Source: Entrophospora sp. SA101
Lineage: Eukaryota > Glomeromycota > Glomeromycetes > Entrophosporales > Entrophosporaceae
Reading direction: 5' to 3'
Length of the DNA: 21,955 nt
Assembly (NCBI GenBank): GCA_958430865.1
Contig: CAUDNR010004303.1
Location: forward strand, 35,119-57,073
Position 1 is the stretch's first letter; every line of letters begins with the position of its first letter. The notes below the pieces were generated by a model. It did no database searches and was not told the origin of the DNA. It worked only from the letters and a program-made list of their open reading frames with translations. Positions 10,065 through 18,921 of this stretch are shown here, one piece after another. The position numbers and the translations under genes were made by a program.

Positions 10065-10232
10065 ATGGGAGTGGATTCCATGCATGAAATTATTTTAGCT
10101 AAATATAAAGTTACCAAGAAATTAGGCAAGGAAGTGAAAAGGATTAAAGATAAAGGTAAGAAATGTATTTTCTTTTTAGAAAGAAAGGATGATAAACAAA
10201 CCCTTCTTTCTTCAGAGAATAGCTATTTTTAG
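10065..10232 (+). CDS. Possible small basic ORF, 55 aa
   Basis: ATG at 10065 to TAG at 10230-10232 gives a lysine-rich peptide beginning MGVDSMHEIILAKYKVTKKL. A GGTAAG inside it (near 10153) could equally be a splice donor, which would make this a first exon. It overlaps an open frame on the opposite strand. No family is recognised and there is no other support, so it may be chance. Confidence 0.15.
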   Translation: MGVDSMHEIILAKYKVTKKLGKEVKRIKDKGKKCIFFLERKDDKQTLLSSENSYF

Positions 10233-11029
10233 AAAAATAAAAAAAAAAAGTTTCTTTGGGAGAAACTAGTGCAAATTTAAGAGATAAGAATCAATTATTT
10301 AGTTTATTACGGCCGAAAAATAAGCAACTCGTAAGAAAGTATTGTGAGTTCCAAATTTTCAGATGTGAAAGTTTTGATTCTTTTATATACACAGGAAAAA
10401 AAAAAACGAATACTAAAGAATTTAATTGATTTCAATATTATTATTATAATTAACTATTTAGAGAGAGGATCAAAAGAATTTCACGTCATAAAGTTCTTTT
10501 TTTCGGGTTAATATTCTCTTTTTTTTTTTTTTTCACTCCACCTTCAATCCTTCCCTTCTTATATAAAATTCCTTTAATATGTTGCGCACTGTTCTAATCG
10601 ATTTAATTAGTTTCACGAAGCTTGAAGCATTATTTCAAATCATCGATCATCAATCAATAGCATATTTCAGTGTTGATATTTGAGTGTTTTGGCCGATTTT
10701 GCTGCCTGGCCATTTTGACCATTTTTTTATTTGTTAATTTACTTATTTGGTTATATATTGTTATCGATGATCTGAGCCAATTAATGAACCACTTTATTGA
10801 TGTTAGTATATCCAAAAGATATTCAACAACCAAATTAATAAATTATTATAAAATATAAAGCAACCTATATAATATACTTGAGGTACTACATAAAATCACA
10901 ATAATATTGAAAACCAGTTCAATAATTTTATTTATTAATAACCTTTATGCTTGGCTATAGATAACAATACAGTTTTATCTTAAATATATCTAAAATAAGA
11001 CAATAATAATAATAATAATTTTTCTTTTA
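10233..11029. other. AT-rich spacer with a promoter-like stretch
   Basis: Most of this interval has no open frame. At 10520-10570 a pyrimidine-rich tract leads into TATATAAAATT (10560-10570), followed by an ATG at 10579 that opens 34 codons (MLRTVLIDLISFTKLEALFQ...) and stops at 10683. This could be a real promoter with a tiny or first exon, or chance. A (AAT)n run lies near 11002-11020. Confidence 0.3.
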
Positions 11030-11280
11030 TCAAATAATTGATAATTGTTGCCTAGTTCGTGGTTCATTTCTCAAGTAAACAGAATGACGTGCAGAAGGCT
11101 TATAATTATTCACTCCATCTTCACGAAATAACTACAATTAGAATCCAAATCTGTATCTCTCCAACTTACCTCACTATCGTTATCATTATCACTTGATTAG
11201 TCATCGCTTTCATTAATCACTTTCATTAATTGGTTCATCATCACTTTCATTACTTGATTCGTTATCATTTAATTATCATA
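11030..11280 (-). pseudogene. 3' end of a broken gene with acidic repeat and last exon
   Basis: On the minus strand, an Asn/Asp/Glu/Ser-rich piece (NDNESSNESDDEPINESD, about 11270-11215) runs into a stop. It resumes one frame over (SSDNDNDSE) and reaches a GTAAGT donor at 11169. A TTGTAG acceptor at 11132 opens a clean last exon, 11131-11030, with 33 residues (LFREDGVNNYKPSARHSVYL...) and TGA. The exon joins in phase. The implied intron is only 38 nt, very short. Upstream stops make this a relic or a mis-sequenced gene; the family is unknown. Confidence 0.3.
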
Positions 11281-11971
11281 AAGAACAACTTTTAAATAAT
11301 CTTTTTTTCCTCCTCAAAAGCAAGTTATTTAAATGGTTTTTCCTTTTTGTAATAAGTGGCGGCATACTCGGGTACAAAGAAGGAATAAATGATCTAAATT
11401 TAATTAATGTGTGTAACATTGGTAAAATTCAGGTCAATCACATTTTCGTATCACCAAAACCCGCAAGTCGTACGACTTTTGTGCAGGTTTTTGCCGATTG
11501 TCTAGCCGTGCCTGGTTTTTTGGTTTTTGGAACAATCAATGTTTTCACCATATTTTAGCAAAAATTTGTTGTATATACGGCAAATGTTTTATTTTACAAA
11601 CAAGCTCACAACTGAGAACATAATGCGAGTTTTTGCTTTTCGTGATACAAATCACGCACACTGTTCTACGCGAGAACAAAACTTCATTTATTTTTTAAAG
11701 TTGTGTTTGGGATGCATCTTCTTCATCGCAAAGAACAAAAAAATGACATTACTCGGGTCAAGACAGTAGTCTATTTTATTAAATCCAAAACATATAAATA
11801 GGACAGCCGTCCTCACTTTTTTTTTTTGAAAAACTTTGAATATTTTCATGAAACAAAATCGGATCTTAATCTTTATTATCATCTCAAAAAATGATGTTTC
11901 ATTGTTGTTGTTTGCTACTTGTTGTTATAATAATAATTTTTTCTCATAATTGATGGATCTTCATATATTAT
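11281..11971. other. Spacer without recognised gene
   Basis: Two opposing frames of 64-80 codons are open here (11527-11769 + and 11688-11882 -), but neither has codon texture or similarity that I can support. A perfect 14-bp palindrome, AAGTCGTACGACTT, lies at 11465-11478 in a locally GC-richer patch. Confidence 0.35.
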
Positions 11972-12490
11972 ATAGGCGGGTTTGATTGAAGTAAGTGTTA
12001 AAGTCGAGATCTATGAAGCTGTTTGTAAAATATATTTAATGATCGCTTTATCAATTATTAAATAACCATATAGGTGGGTTTGATCGAAGTAAGTGTTAGA
12101 CAAGATCTATGAAGTTTGCAAAACGAATGTTTATCAATTATTCAATAATCATATAGGCAGGTGTGATCGAAGTAAGTGTTAAAATCGGGATTTACGAAGC
12201 TGTTTGTAAAATATATTTAATGAACGCTTTATCAATTATTAAATAATCATATAGGTGGGTTTGATCAAAGTAAGTGTCAGTCAAGATCTGTGAAGCTTTC
12301 AAAACAAATGTTTATCAATTATTCAATAATAATATAGATGGGTTTAATTGAAGTAAGTGTTAAAGTCAAGGTCTTTGAACTTGTAAATTGAGTTTGCAAA
12401 ATGAACGTTTTATCAATTATTCAACAATTATATGGGCGAGTTTGGTCAAAATAAGTGTTAAAGTCAAGATTTACGAAGCTTGCAATCCAG
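11972..12490. repeat. Higher-order minisatellite, alternating 98- and 83-bp units
   Basis: Six diverged copies of a unit starting ATAGGYGGGTTTGATYGAAG and continuing GTAAGTGTTA begin at 11972, 12070, 12153, 12251, 12334 and 12432. The spacings are 98, 83, 98, 83 and 98. Long units (1, 3, 5) carry extra bases after the GAAGCTGTTTG / AAATTGAG region, and short units (2, 4) lack them. The array is thus about three copies of a 181-bp A-B dimer. All units end TCAATTATTxAAxAATxAT. The last copy fades after about 12490. There is no transposon or gene in it. Confidence 0.9.
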
Positions 12491-12527
12491 CTTTGGAAAT
12501 GGCTGTATATACGGGATCAAAGCATTC

Positions 12528-12770
12528 AATTCAATTGTCAATTTAATTAGACATACAACGCTTTATTTTTAGCAATAATAATCAATTTAATTGTCAATTA
12601 ATTAAGAAGTAACCGAATAATAAATTCAATTGTAAAAATGCGCAATGCTTTTCTTAAAAGTAAACAAATCAATGAATCCAAAAAAAATCAGATAAATGAT
12701 AATTCGTAAATTGTAAAATGTTTTTTAGCATTTTTAGTAATAGACAAATAATTCAATTGTCAATTACAAT
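12528..12770. repeat. Dispersed TCAATTGTCAATT motif
   Basis: The word AATTGTCAATT recurs at about 12533, 12588 and 12755. The first two copies continue into TTAATTA-type sequence, and related fragments such as TTCAATTGTAAAAATG lie between. The copies are short and unevenly spaced, so this may be a degenerate satellite or simple AT-rich drift. Confidence 0.35.
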
Positions 12771-13150
12771 TTTCTTGGATCATTGAAACGAGATTTGTTG
12801 CAAATTAACGATTTTAAGTTTCTCGCCGATTTATCCAGTATTAAATCACCTCTTTCTCCCTTCAAAGGATAATCACCAGCACTCTTTCATAATGTTGAAT
12901 AGGCTAGTTTGTGAAGGAATTATTCTCTTGTTTTCTCCACCAGCACCAGAATGAAAATGTTCATTTTTAATAAATACGAATTAAGATCTTTTTTTTCACT
13001 GATATCTAAGTTAGAAATCAATTGGTCTTCAAAGCACCTTTATCCTTGTTTTGATTGTTGGTAGATTTGCCATATTTGTTGGTTGGGGATCCTTTTGTGT
13101 CATATATTTGTCTAATAATTCGACATTAATCGCATTGCCAGATTGTTACT
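12768..13150 (-). pseudogene. Frameshifted coding relic, family unknown
   Basis: Three minus-strand pieces look like one decayed protein. About 13125-13035 reads NVELLDKYMTQKDPQPTNMA and continues NLPTIKTRIKVL to a stop. About 12980-12890 reads FVFIKNEHFHSGAGGENKRI and continues IPSQTSLFNIMKE. One frame over, 12890-12768 reads KSAGDYPLKGERGDLILDKS and ends RFNDPRKL-stop. The switch between the last two pieces is a single frameshift. Farther upstream, near 13540-13460, a trace reads SLDSGKEKEKPCLVIDKIFW. I recognise no domain. Confidence 0.35.
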
Positions 13151-13599
13151 AATACTAATATGAAGTTTTCGGTAATCTTGCTACTTCGCTACCAAATCAG
13201 GGAATATTTGTAATTCATCATTGTTTGTCATTCTAATTATATTTTCACAGTTTTTTTCCACGACAAGAAAATGAAACCATTTTGTCATAATTCTTGAAAT
13301 ATACATAACAATTAAAAAATAAATTTCATTAATAATTATTTGCAATCAACCCATTTATGTAATTTTTGTAATTACCAAAGTTCTTACAGGCGTATCTTCA
13401 TTATTTTACACCTTCTACTTTTATTATGACAATGTCTTGCTTTTTCCAATGCTTTCGAATAATTACAAACCCCAAAATATTTTATCAATAACTAAACATG
13501 GTTTTTCTTTTTCTTTGCCAGAATCAAGGCTCATCACCATTTAAAAGTTCAATATTTTTTGGATGAATCAAGTAGAATATCAATGTAAAGATATAACTT

Positions 13600-14093
13600 T
13601 GGATGATTATTTATGTTTTATTAATTAAAATTACATAGGTAAAATCAACAAATCGTACATTTATCAAGTACTTTAAGCAATTCATTGAGAGAACCGATTA
13701 AGAATGTATAAAAATTTTGAATAGATTTATGACATAAAAAAGAGGAGCTGTGTTAATCAACCCTTTTATAATTTTATTGGTTGGTTGGTTTTCTTTTGAT
13801 ACGTCGGAGTATAGAATTGATCTTTGATAGATGCGGTAAAACAATTAATTTAGGAGTGATAAGTGTACAAGTATTTGATTATATAGTCAACCAATTCGCC
13901 TTTTCAAACACCAAAGGTTCTAAGATATAAAAAGGTTGTGTTTTTTAAAATAAAATTATTATTTATTTTTCTCGTTTATCGGCTTTAAACTAAATTCGCG
14001 TACATCATTAATGATCGATTATTAATTAGTAAAATCTTAATAGAATATATATATATCTAATAATAATTAATACAAGTGTATAACTGTACCACT
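13600..14093. other. Spacer without recognised gene
   Basis: AT-rich DNA with a (TTGG)n stutter near 13780 and a short (TA)n run at about 14047-14056. No frame or RNA structure that I can support. Confidence 0.4.
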
Positions 14094-14282
14094 TTATAAT
14101 GTGAAGGCTTGTATTCCATAAAACTCGTCCCTACAATATTTGTAGCAAACGTCATTAATTATATAGTTACTTTTACTAGATGAGAAATACAGCGAAGCAG
14201 CTACTCTCGTCTTACAATTGATGTAGTAAGCATAAATAACAGAACATCCGTCTGTCACAGCAACATTCAACAAGGATTGCTT
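14094..14282 (-). CDS. Terminal exon of a small cysteine-containing protein (unidentified)
   Basis: An AG at 14284-14283, preceded by a TGACTAAAT branch-point-like sequence, opens a clean minus-strand exon of 62 codons ending TAA 14096-14094. It reads KKQSLLNVAVTDGCSVIYAY, then YINCKTRVAASLYFSSSKSN, and ends DVCYKYCRDEFYGIQAFTL. Four cysteines with tyrosine-rich spacing give it a secreted-domain look, but no signal peptide is visible because the 5' exon is not identified. The upstream minus strand (14283-14480) shows only short frames, one starting MSPFITHLNHLTKY. It could be the last exon of a small secreted protein or a relic. No family is recognised. Confidence 0.4.
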   Translation of the reverse strand, partial: KQSLLNVAVTDGCSVIYAYYINCKTRVAASLYFSSSKSNYIINDVCYKYCRDEFYGIQAFTL

Positions 14283-14570
14283 CTTAATATTTAGTCAGAT
14301 GATTAAGATGTGTGATAAATGGAGACATCGAATATAATAATTTATTTATACATTAATTTCTTCTTCAGCTCAAATAATTAATCATTGAATAGTTTTCAAG
14401 GTTGCATCTTTCAAAATATTTCATGGTTAAATGGTCCATTCTTTGTATCTGTTAACTATCATCGTCGTCCTCAGTTTGTTGCTGTTATAATAATAAATTA
14501 ATAAGTATGGGTTTTGGTAATTGGAGAATTCGTTTGTTCACAATCTCCTATCACCCTTTACTCCACCTTA
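14283..14570. other. Spacer up to the duplication breakpoint
   Basis: Only short frames are open here on either strand, and no repeat or RNA gene was recognised. It is not shared with the region upstream of the second copy (before 19901), so the left edge of the duplicated block lies at its right end. Confidence 0.35.
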
Positions 14571-15780
14571 ATGATGTTTGACGAAATGCTACCAAAGGTT
14601 GTAAAACTATTATGTCAAATTAAATCAAAATGATGCAAGTAAAATTGCTTTAAATGCTAATAATAAAACATAAAAACTCACAAAAAAATTTATAAATATG
14701 TATTCCTTTTGTTTCATCAGTTGTTCCCAAGAGCTAAGCCTTTCTTTTACTTAATACAATTCAGTTCCCACACACTCATCTACTACTAAACTCGAACATT
14801 TATTATTATATTAGTATTAATAACGCGATACATAATCGGGGTAGATAAAATCATCGGTACTTTATGCTCCAGGGTCAACTAATTTTAGTGTATAATTTAC
14901 GCAAAAGCTTTTTGTATAATATCAACAATATTGATCAAGTTACTTTGCAATTATAAACCTTTAATTTTCCATTTTTATATTTATCCTTCCTTATTGCAGT
15001 GATCAACGAAGAATAACTTCTGGTCCTTGCAGAGGAAAATAATAGATAGTCAACGTTCTGATAAAATAAAACAATGATAGAATCATTATTTTTATTAAAC
15101 GTTAATAAGCTTTTAAAAATAACATGATTAGTTAAGACTAAAGTTGGTTAACTAGTGGATGTTAATGAAGCATCGTCCGAAGGTTAATCGGAATACTTGT
15201 AGTATTATTGTAATTGTAAATGTAAGTCTGTTAAACAAGCTACTTAAGTTTTACAAAGCGAGTTTGCAATCAGCCAATAAATATAAACGAATAAACCAAT
15301 CACAAGTAAATATAGAAGCCCTGAGCTTTGTAAAAGGGCATCTTTATTTATTTACAATTATCTGGTGCCATTGAGTGCGCTCACAGACTCGTCCAGGTGC
15401 AAAAGGGAGAAAACTAAAGTAAATTTGTAAACTGATTAATTGACAAGCACCGAATTATTTGCAAATAACTAACAAGAATAGCCAAAGTTATTAATCAACT
15501 GAAATGATATCACAATTTAACAAGACTCAAAAGATTTATTATTTCAAAACATTATTATAATTTAGCTTTAAAGAAACAAAATAAGGATAAAATAAAAAAG
15601 ATAAATAAAGAGATAACGAATAAATTTATAGTGGAGATTAAATTATTCGTTGATTCTCTTCTTTTACTATTGTTACTAGAATTTAATGTTTATTGATTGA
15701 TTAATTAATATTGTTAGTAATGGATAGTAATTTCCAATTAATTAATTAATAATGAAATTTTTATTCACCTTTGTTAACAT
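14571..15780. other. Non-coding 3' flank of kinase copy 1
   Basis: 1.2 kb without a credible gene. A plus-strand frame at 15159-15374 is not preserved in the second copy and is rejected. The block is kept similar to 19901-21020, including a GC-richer patch around 15363-15410 (GGTGCCATTGAGTGCGCTCACAGACTCGTC). Confidence 0.6.
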
Positions 15781-17276
15781 TTAGAAAAAAGAGTTACAAT
15801 CAAGATTATTTAATGAACTATTACTTGTATAACTTTTAAAGTCTTTAGATTTAGCAATCTCTTCATCCAATATTCTACTTGTATGATATGCACCTGGATG
15901 TGATTTGTATACTTGTTGCAAAGTACTACTACCACTACTAGTAGTATTACTATTACTTTCAAAAACTTCATTACGTTTATTATCAGCAAAATCATAAAGC
16001 TCTCTACTAGTTGGTCTTTTTGATGGATCCACATCCCAACACCTCTGCATCATTTGCATATAATCATCAGGCATTACAGGTAATATTGGTGGTCGTAAAC
16101 CTTCACATATATCAAAAATTAAACGATGATTGTGAGCTCTATCATCAAATGGTGGATGACCTGCAAATATTTCCCACATTAACATCCCAACACTATAGAT
16201 ATCTGATTCTTTGGTGTTCTTTTTGCCTCTAAGTACTTCAGGTGCAACATATGATACAATTCCATAGACTTTATTTGATGATTTTTCATCAACTGGTCCA
16301 CATAATCCCAAATCTGTAATAAAACATCTACCTGCTTGCACAAGTATATTACCACTATGTAAATCACAATGAATTAAATCTTTTTCATGTATATCATTTA
16401 ATCCATAACACAAACAACAAATGATTGTAATTCTGTCTTTTAATGTTAAATTTAAATGGTTTTTTTGTAAATAACCCCTTAAATTTCCTTCTGATTGATA
16501 ATTCAAAACTATTGCAAAATTTCCATTATCTGGGACTTGAGTTATACCAAGGCAAGGAGTAACCAGTGGTGTCCTAACTTTACAATAATTCATTGCCTAC
16601 TGGATATAAAATCAATTAGTATTATATAATGCAGTATTGTTTATTTTGTTTTAAATGACAACTACTAACCTCATCAAAAAATGCTTTTCCTGGATTATTT
16701 GAATCATTTAAACTTTTTAATACTACTATTTTGCCCTCCAAAATAACTAAATTCCTTTTTATTTTCGTCATAATCAATAATACCTCCTCTTGTCCACACA
16801 GCTTTATAAATTGAACTAAATCCACCTTCCGTCAACTTTGTAATATCTTCAAATTGCTCAAAAGGTATCCATTCTATAATATATTTTGGCAGAGATGATT
16901 TCATTTGACATTGTTGAATAAAATTATCAACTATGTTATTTCCAGATGTCCAAGTGGTGAAAAGACTCTGTAAATGTAAACTGATACAACCTTCACAGAA
17001 TCTATCAGAGTATTTTGTCAATTTACACTTGTTACATTCTTTTGGTTTGCCCAATTTATCTCTTGCATTTCTTAATTCAAAGTCATAAATAAAATCTTGC
17101 TTACAATATTCTTTTTCATTTTCAGAAAGCTCCTTGTTTTTTTCAACTAATGAAAAAAAATAGTCTTTTCTACCACCAGAATTAACATTAGCATTATTAT
17201 ACATTTCATTGTTGGTTTTTATTACAAACTCCGCCCTTTTTGATGATAACGATGATAATAATATATCATGTGACAT
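15781..17276 (-). pseudogene. TKL-like protein kinase, +1 frameshift (copy 1)
   Basis: Minus-strand exons are 17276-16670 and 16596-15781, with a GTTAGT donor and a CAGTAG acceptor. Exon 1 encodes a basic/acidic leader and a probable zinc-binding CNKC...CEGC (Cys81, 84, 94, 97). It then has WTSGNN, WIPFEQFEDITKL and the glycine-rich loop EGGFSSIYKAVW (residues 149-161). One extra base in the TTTTGGAGGGCAAAA stretch (about 16733-16743) shifts the frame just before VVLKSLNDSNNPGKAFFDE, the ATP-binding lysine region, so translation as written ends at 190 codons. Exon 1 is 607 nt (3n+1), consistent with a single insertion. Exon 2 carries HCDLHSGNIL (HRD Arg replaced by Cys), ITDLGLCGP (DFG to DLG), YVAPEVL and DIYSVGMLMWEI. 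The tail contains HPGAYHTSRILDEEIAKSKD. The family is typical of Rhizophagus signalling kinases. An assembly error at the shift cannot be excluded. Confidence 0.85.
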
Positions 17277-17992
17277 TATATAAAAATATAAAATATAAAA
17301 CTTTGACTTGTTGTTTAATGAATGAGAGAATGACGGTTATATTATTTTTTTTTTCTTTGCAGACGTGTAACCAACAATTATTTTCGTACAACATTTTTTT
17401 AAATTGAACAAATTTCACTGTCACCAAACTCTCGTGATCGATTTATCAATAAAATAAATTCTTTGAAAATTTGAAAGTGATAAAAATAGAAAAAAAAATT
17501 AAAACTTACAAAAATATGTACAAAAACTGTCTTATGTGCTATGTAAAGGTTGTTCTAAGTATATACCAATATTAATCAACTTATGTTGCTTCAAACCCAG
17601 ACACTAAAAGCAGCTCAAGCGCATTATTATTGCGTATTACTAGTATTACATGTAATTTTGTAGTTAATAAATTTAACAGACGCATGTAAAGACAATTTGA
17701 TTTTTTACATTTTATGTAATAATAAAAGTTTAATTTGTAAAAAAGGAGAGGCCTTTTTATTTTGAAAGAAAATATACGGAAAAAAAGTTAAGTAATTTAA
17801 TTAAGTAAAATTTCTAATTCAAATTATAACTTTCCATGATAATTATTCTTGCATCATTGCAATATACATACAATGATATAATAATTCTTTAATCATCCCC
17901 AGGATACCAATTTTTACATATTTTGGAACTTTTGATTATTATATTTTATCATTATCATTATTGCTGCTTGTATCACGTATCAAGAGTTTTAC
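17277..17992. other. Kinase upstream region and spacer
   Basis: Reading on -, TTTATATTTTATATTTTTATA lies within 30 bases of the kinase ATG and may act as a TATA-like promoter. The remainder is AT-rich without frames, repeats or RNA genes that I can support. Confidence 0.35.
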
Positions 17993-18040
17993 TTACGTCA
18001 AGTACGTCAAGTGGTTTTAATTACGTCAAGTGCTTTTACT
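17993..18040. repeat. Three short direct repeats ACGTCAAGT
   Basis: ACGTCAAGT occurs three times within 45 bases; the first and third copies are preceded by TT, and the second abuts the first. A related ATCGTCAAAATGG follows near 18048. Spacing and position just upstream of the transposase relic suggest subterminal repeats of that element. No matching inverted copy was found on the right side. Confidence 0.5.
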
Positions 18041-18123
18041 TTACTCAAATCGTCAAAATGGCCTTGATGAAAAACTACCTTTAGTCAATACTTTAGACAC
18101 ATCAACGACTAAAGTCAAAAGTT

Positions 18124-18740
18124 TTGTCATGCATCATTACAACAACACTGACAACAACTTGCTATAAAACCTCAAGCAATACAAAACTTTACAATTTCGC
18201 ATCCTACTGTTTGGAGACACATGAAAAAAAAAATCATTACAAAAGTTCCATGCCCATTGGAACACCCATGTTGAAATCACATCATATTGAAACAAGAATG
18301 GCATGGACGCAAATACACATTTTTACCGATGAAACAGCATTTGTTTTATTAAATTAATTTTTAGATGGTATACAATTTTTTTTTCTTCGGTTTTATACAA
18401 GTATCAACATCATGAAAAAAATGGTATATATTATCAATGATCCTGATGAATTGGTAAAAACCTAAAATTTTATTTGTGTCGCAATTTTTTTGTATAAAAA
18501 TTATGAGTTTTTCAAAATTAATACTGTTACTATTGTTTTTTTTTACCCGAAATAGTATGAAAATTTCCCCGCATTTATAATATCGATATTGCTCATAATG
18601 CTTTGCAAAGGAATACATCCATCACTCCATATTTCTATTCCACATACAACATGTTCAAAGAAACTTGACTATTAAGTTTTTTTATTATACTCAAGGAAAA
18701 CTGGCCCAAGTCCAAGCTCAATAACAATGACCTGGGATTG
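18124..18740 (+). mobile_element. Tc1/mariner transposase relic
   Basis: 18197-18232 reads SHPTVWRHMKKK, like the second helix-turn-helix of Tc1 transposases. One frame over, 18241-18345 reads PMLKSHHIETRMAWTQIH and then IFTDETAF, the region leading to the first catalytic Asp (TDET). About ten residues that normally separate them are missing. Downstream traces continue in shifting frames: YNIDIAHNALQRNTS near 18580 and ENWPKSKLNNNDLG near 18698 (compare the WPxxSPDLNPIEN region). The order of these motifs matches the family. The element is dead: frameshifts, an internal deletion and many stops. Its ends were not located. Confidence 0.65.
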
Positions 18741-18921
18741 TTTAAACTTTACATGATGAAAGAATATTGACAGAATTGATCAGACAATTCGAGATCTAAA
18801 TGGTCTTATTGATAAAACTACATATTACAATTCATCATATATATGTCTTTCTCTGACTCTCTCCCTCATAAAATTAATCACTTTTACCATTATTTAGACC
18901 ATCCCACAAATTTGCCAAAAT

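Larger units (their letters stand above)
14571..17276. repeat. Segmental duplication, copy 1
   Basis: From 14571 onward the sequence aligns by eye with 19901 onward, with small indels (offset about 5330 at the left edge, about 5240 at the kinase stop). It covers a lipase 3' trace (ATGATGTTTGACGAAATGCT), about 1.2 kb of non-coding DNA and the minus-strand kinase. Shared landmarks include TTCCCACACACTCAT, CGGGGTAGATAAAATCAT, TTTATATTTATCCTTCC and the GCTCACAGACTCGTC patch. The right edge cannot be set because copy 2 leaves the window. Confidence 0.9.

Noticed and set aside
10670..10858. 62-codon hydrophobic frame resembling a membrane peptide
   Set aside because: Its only start is a GTG, which is not expected in this organism, and AT-rich DNA easily yields hydrophobic frames.
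11972..12490. CRISPR-like array
   Set aside because: Units are diverged and contiguous, without fixed repeats and unique spacers, in a eukaryotic context.
15159..15374. 71-codon plus-strand frame in the kinase 3' flank
   Set aside because: The equivalent region of the second copy (about 20380-20610) carries indels that destroy the frame.
15363..15410. Possible self-cleaving ribozyme or tRNA in the GC-richer patch shared by both kinase flanks
   Set aside because: No hammerhead core (CUGAUGA...GAAA) and no tRNA T-loop consensus could be laid out; only a small hairpin is possible.
16011..16232. Plus-strand frame antisense to kinase copy 1, with a similar one at 21392-21622 antisense to copy 2
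   Set aside because: Both are open only because the kinase coding strand is conserved; there is no start context or independent family.
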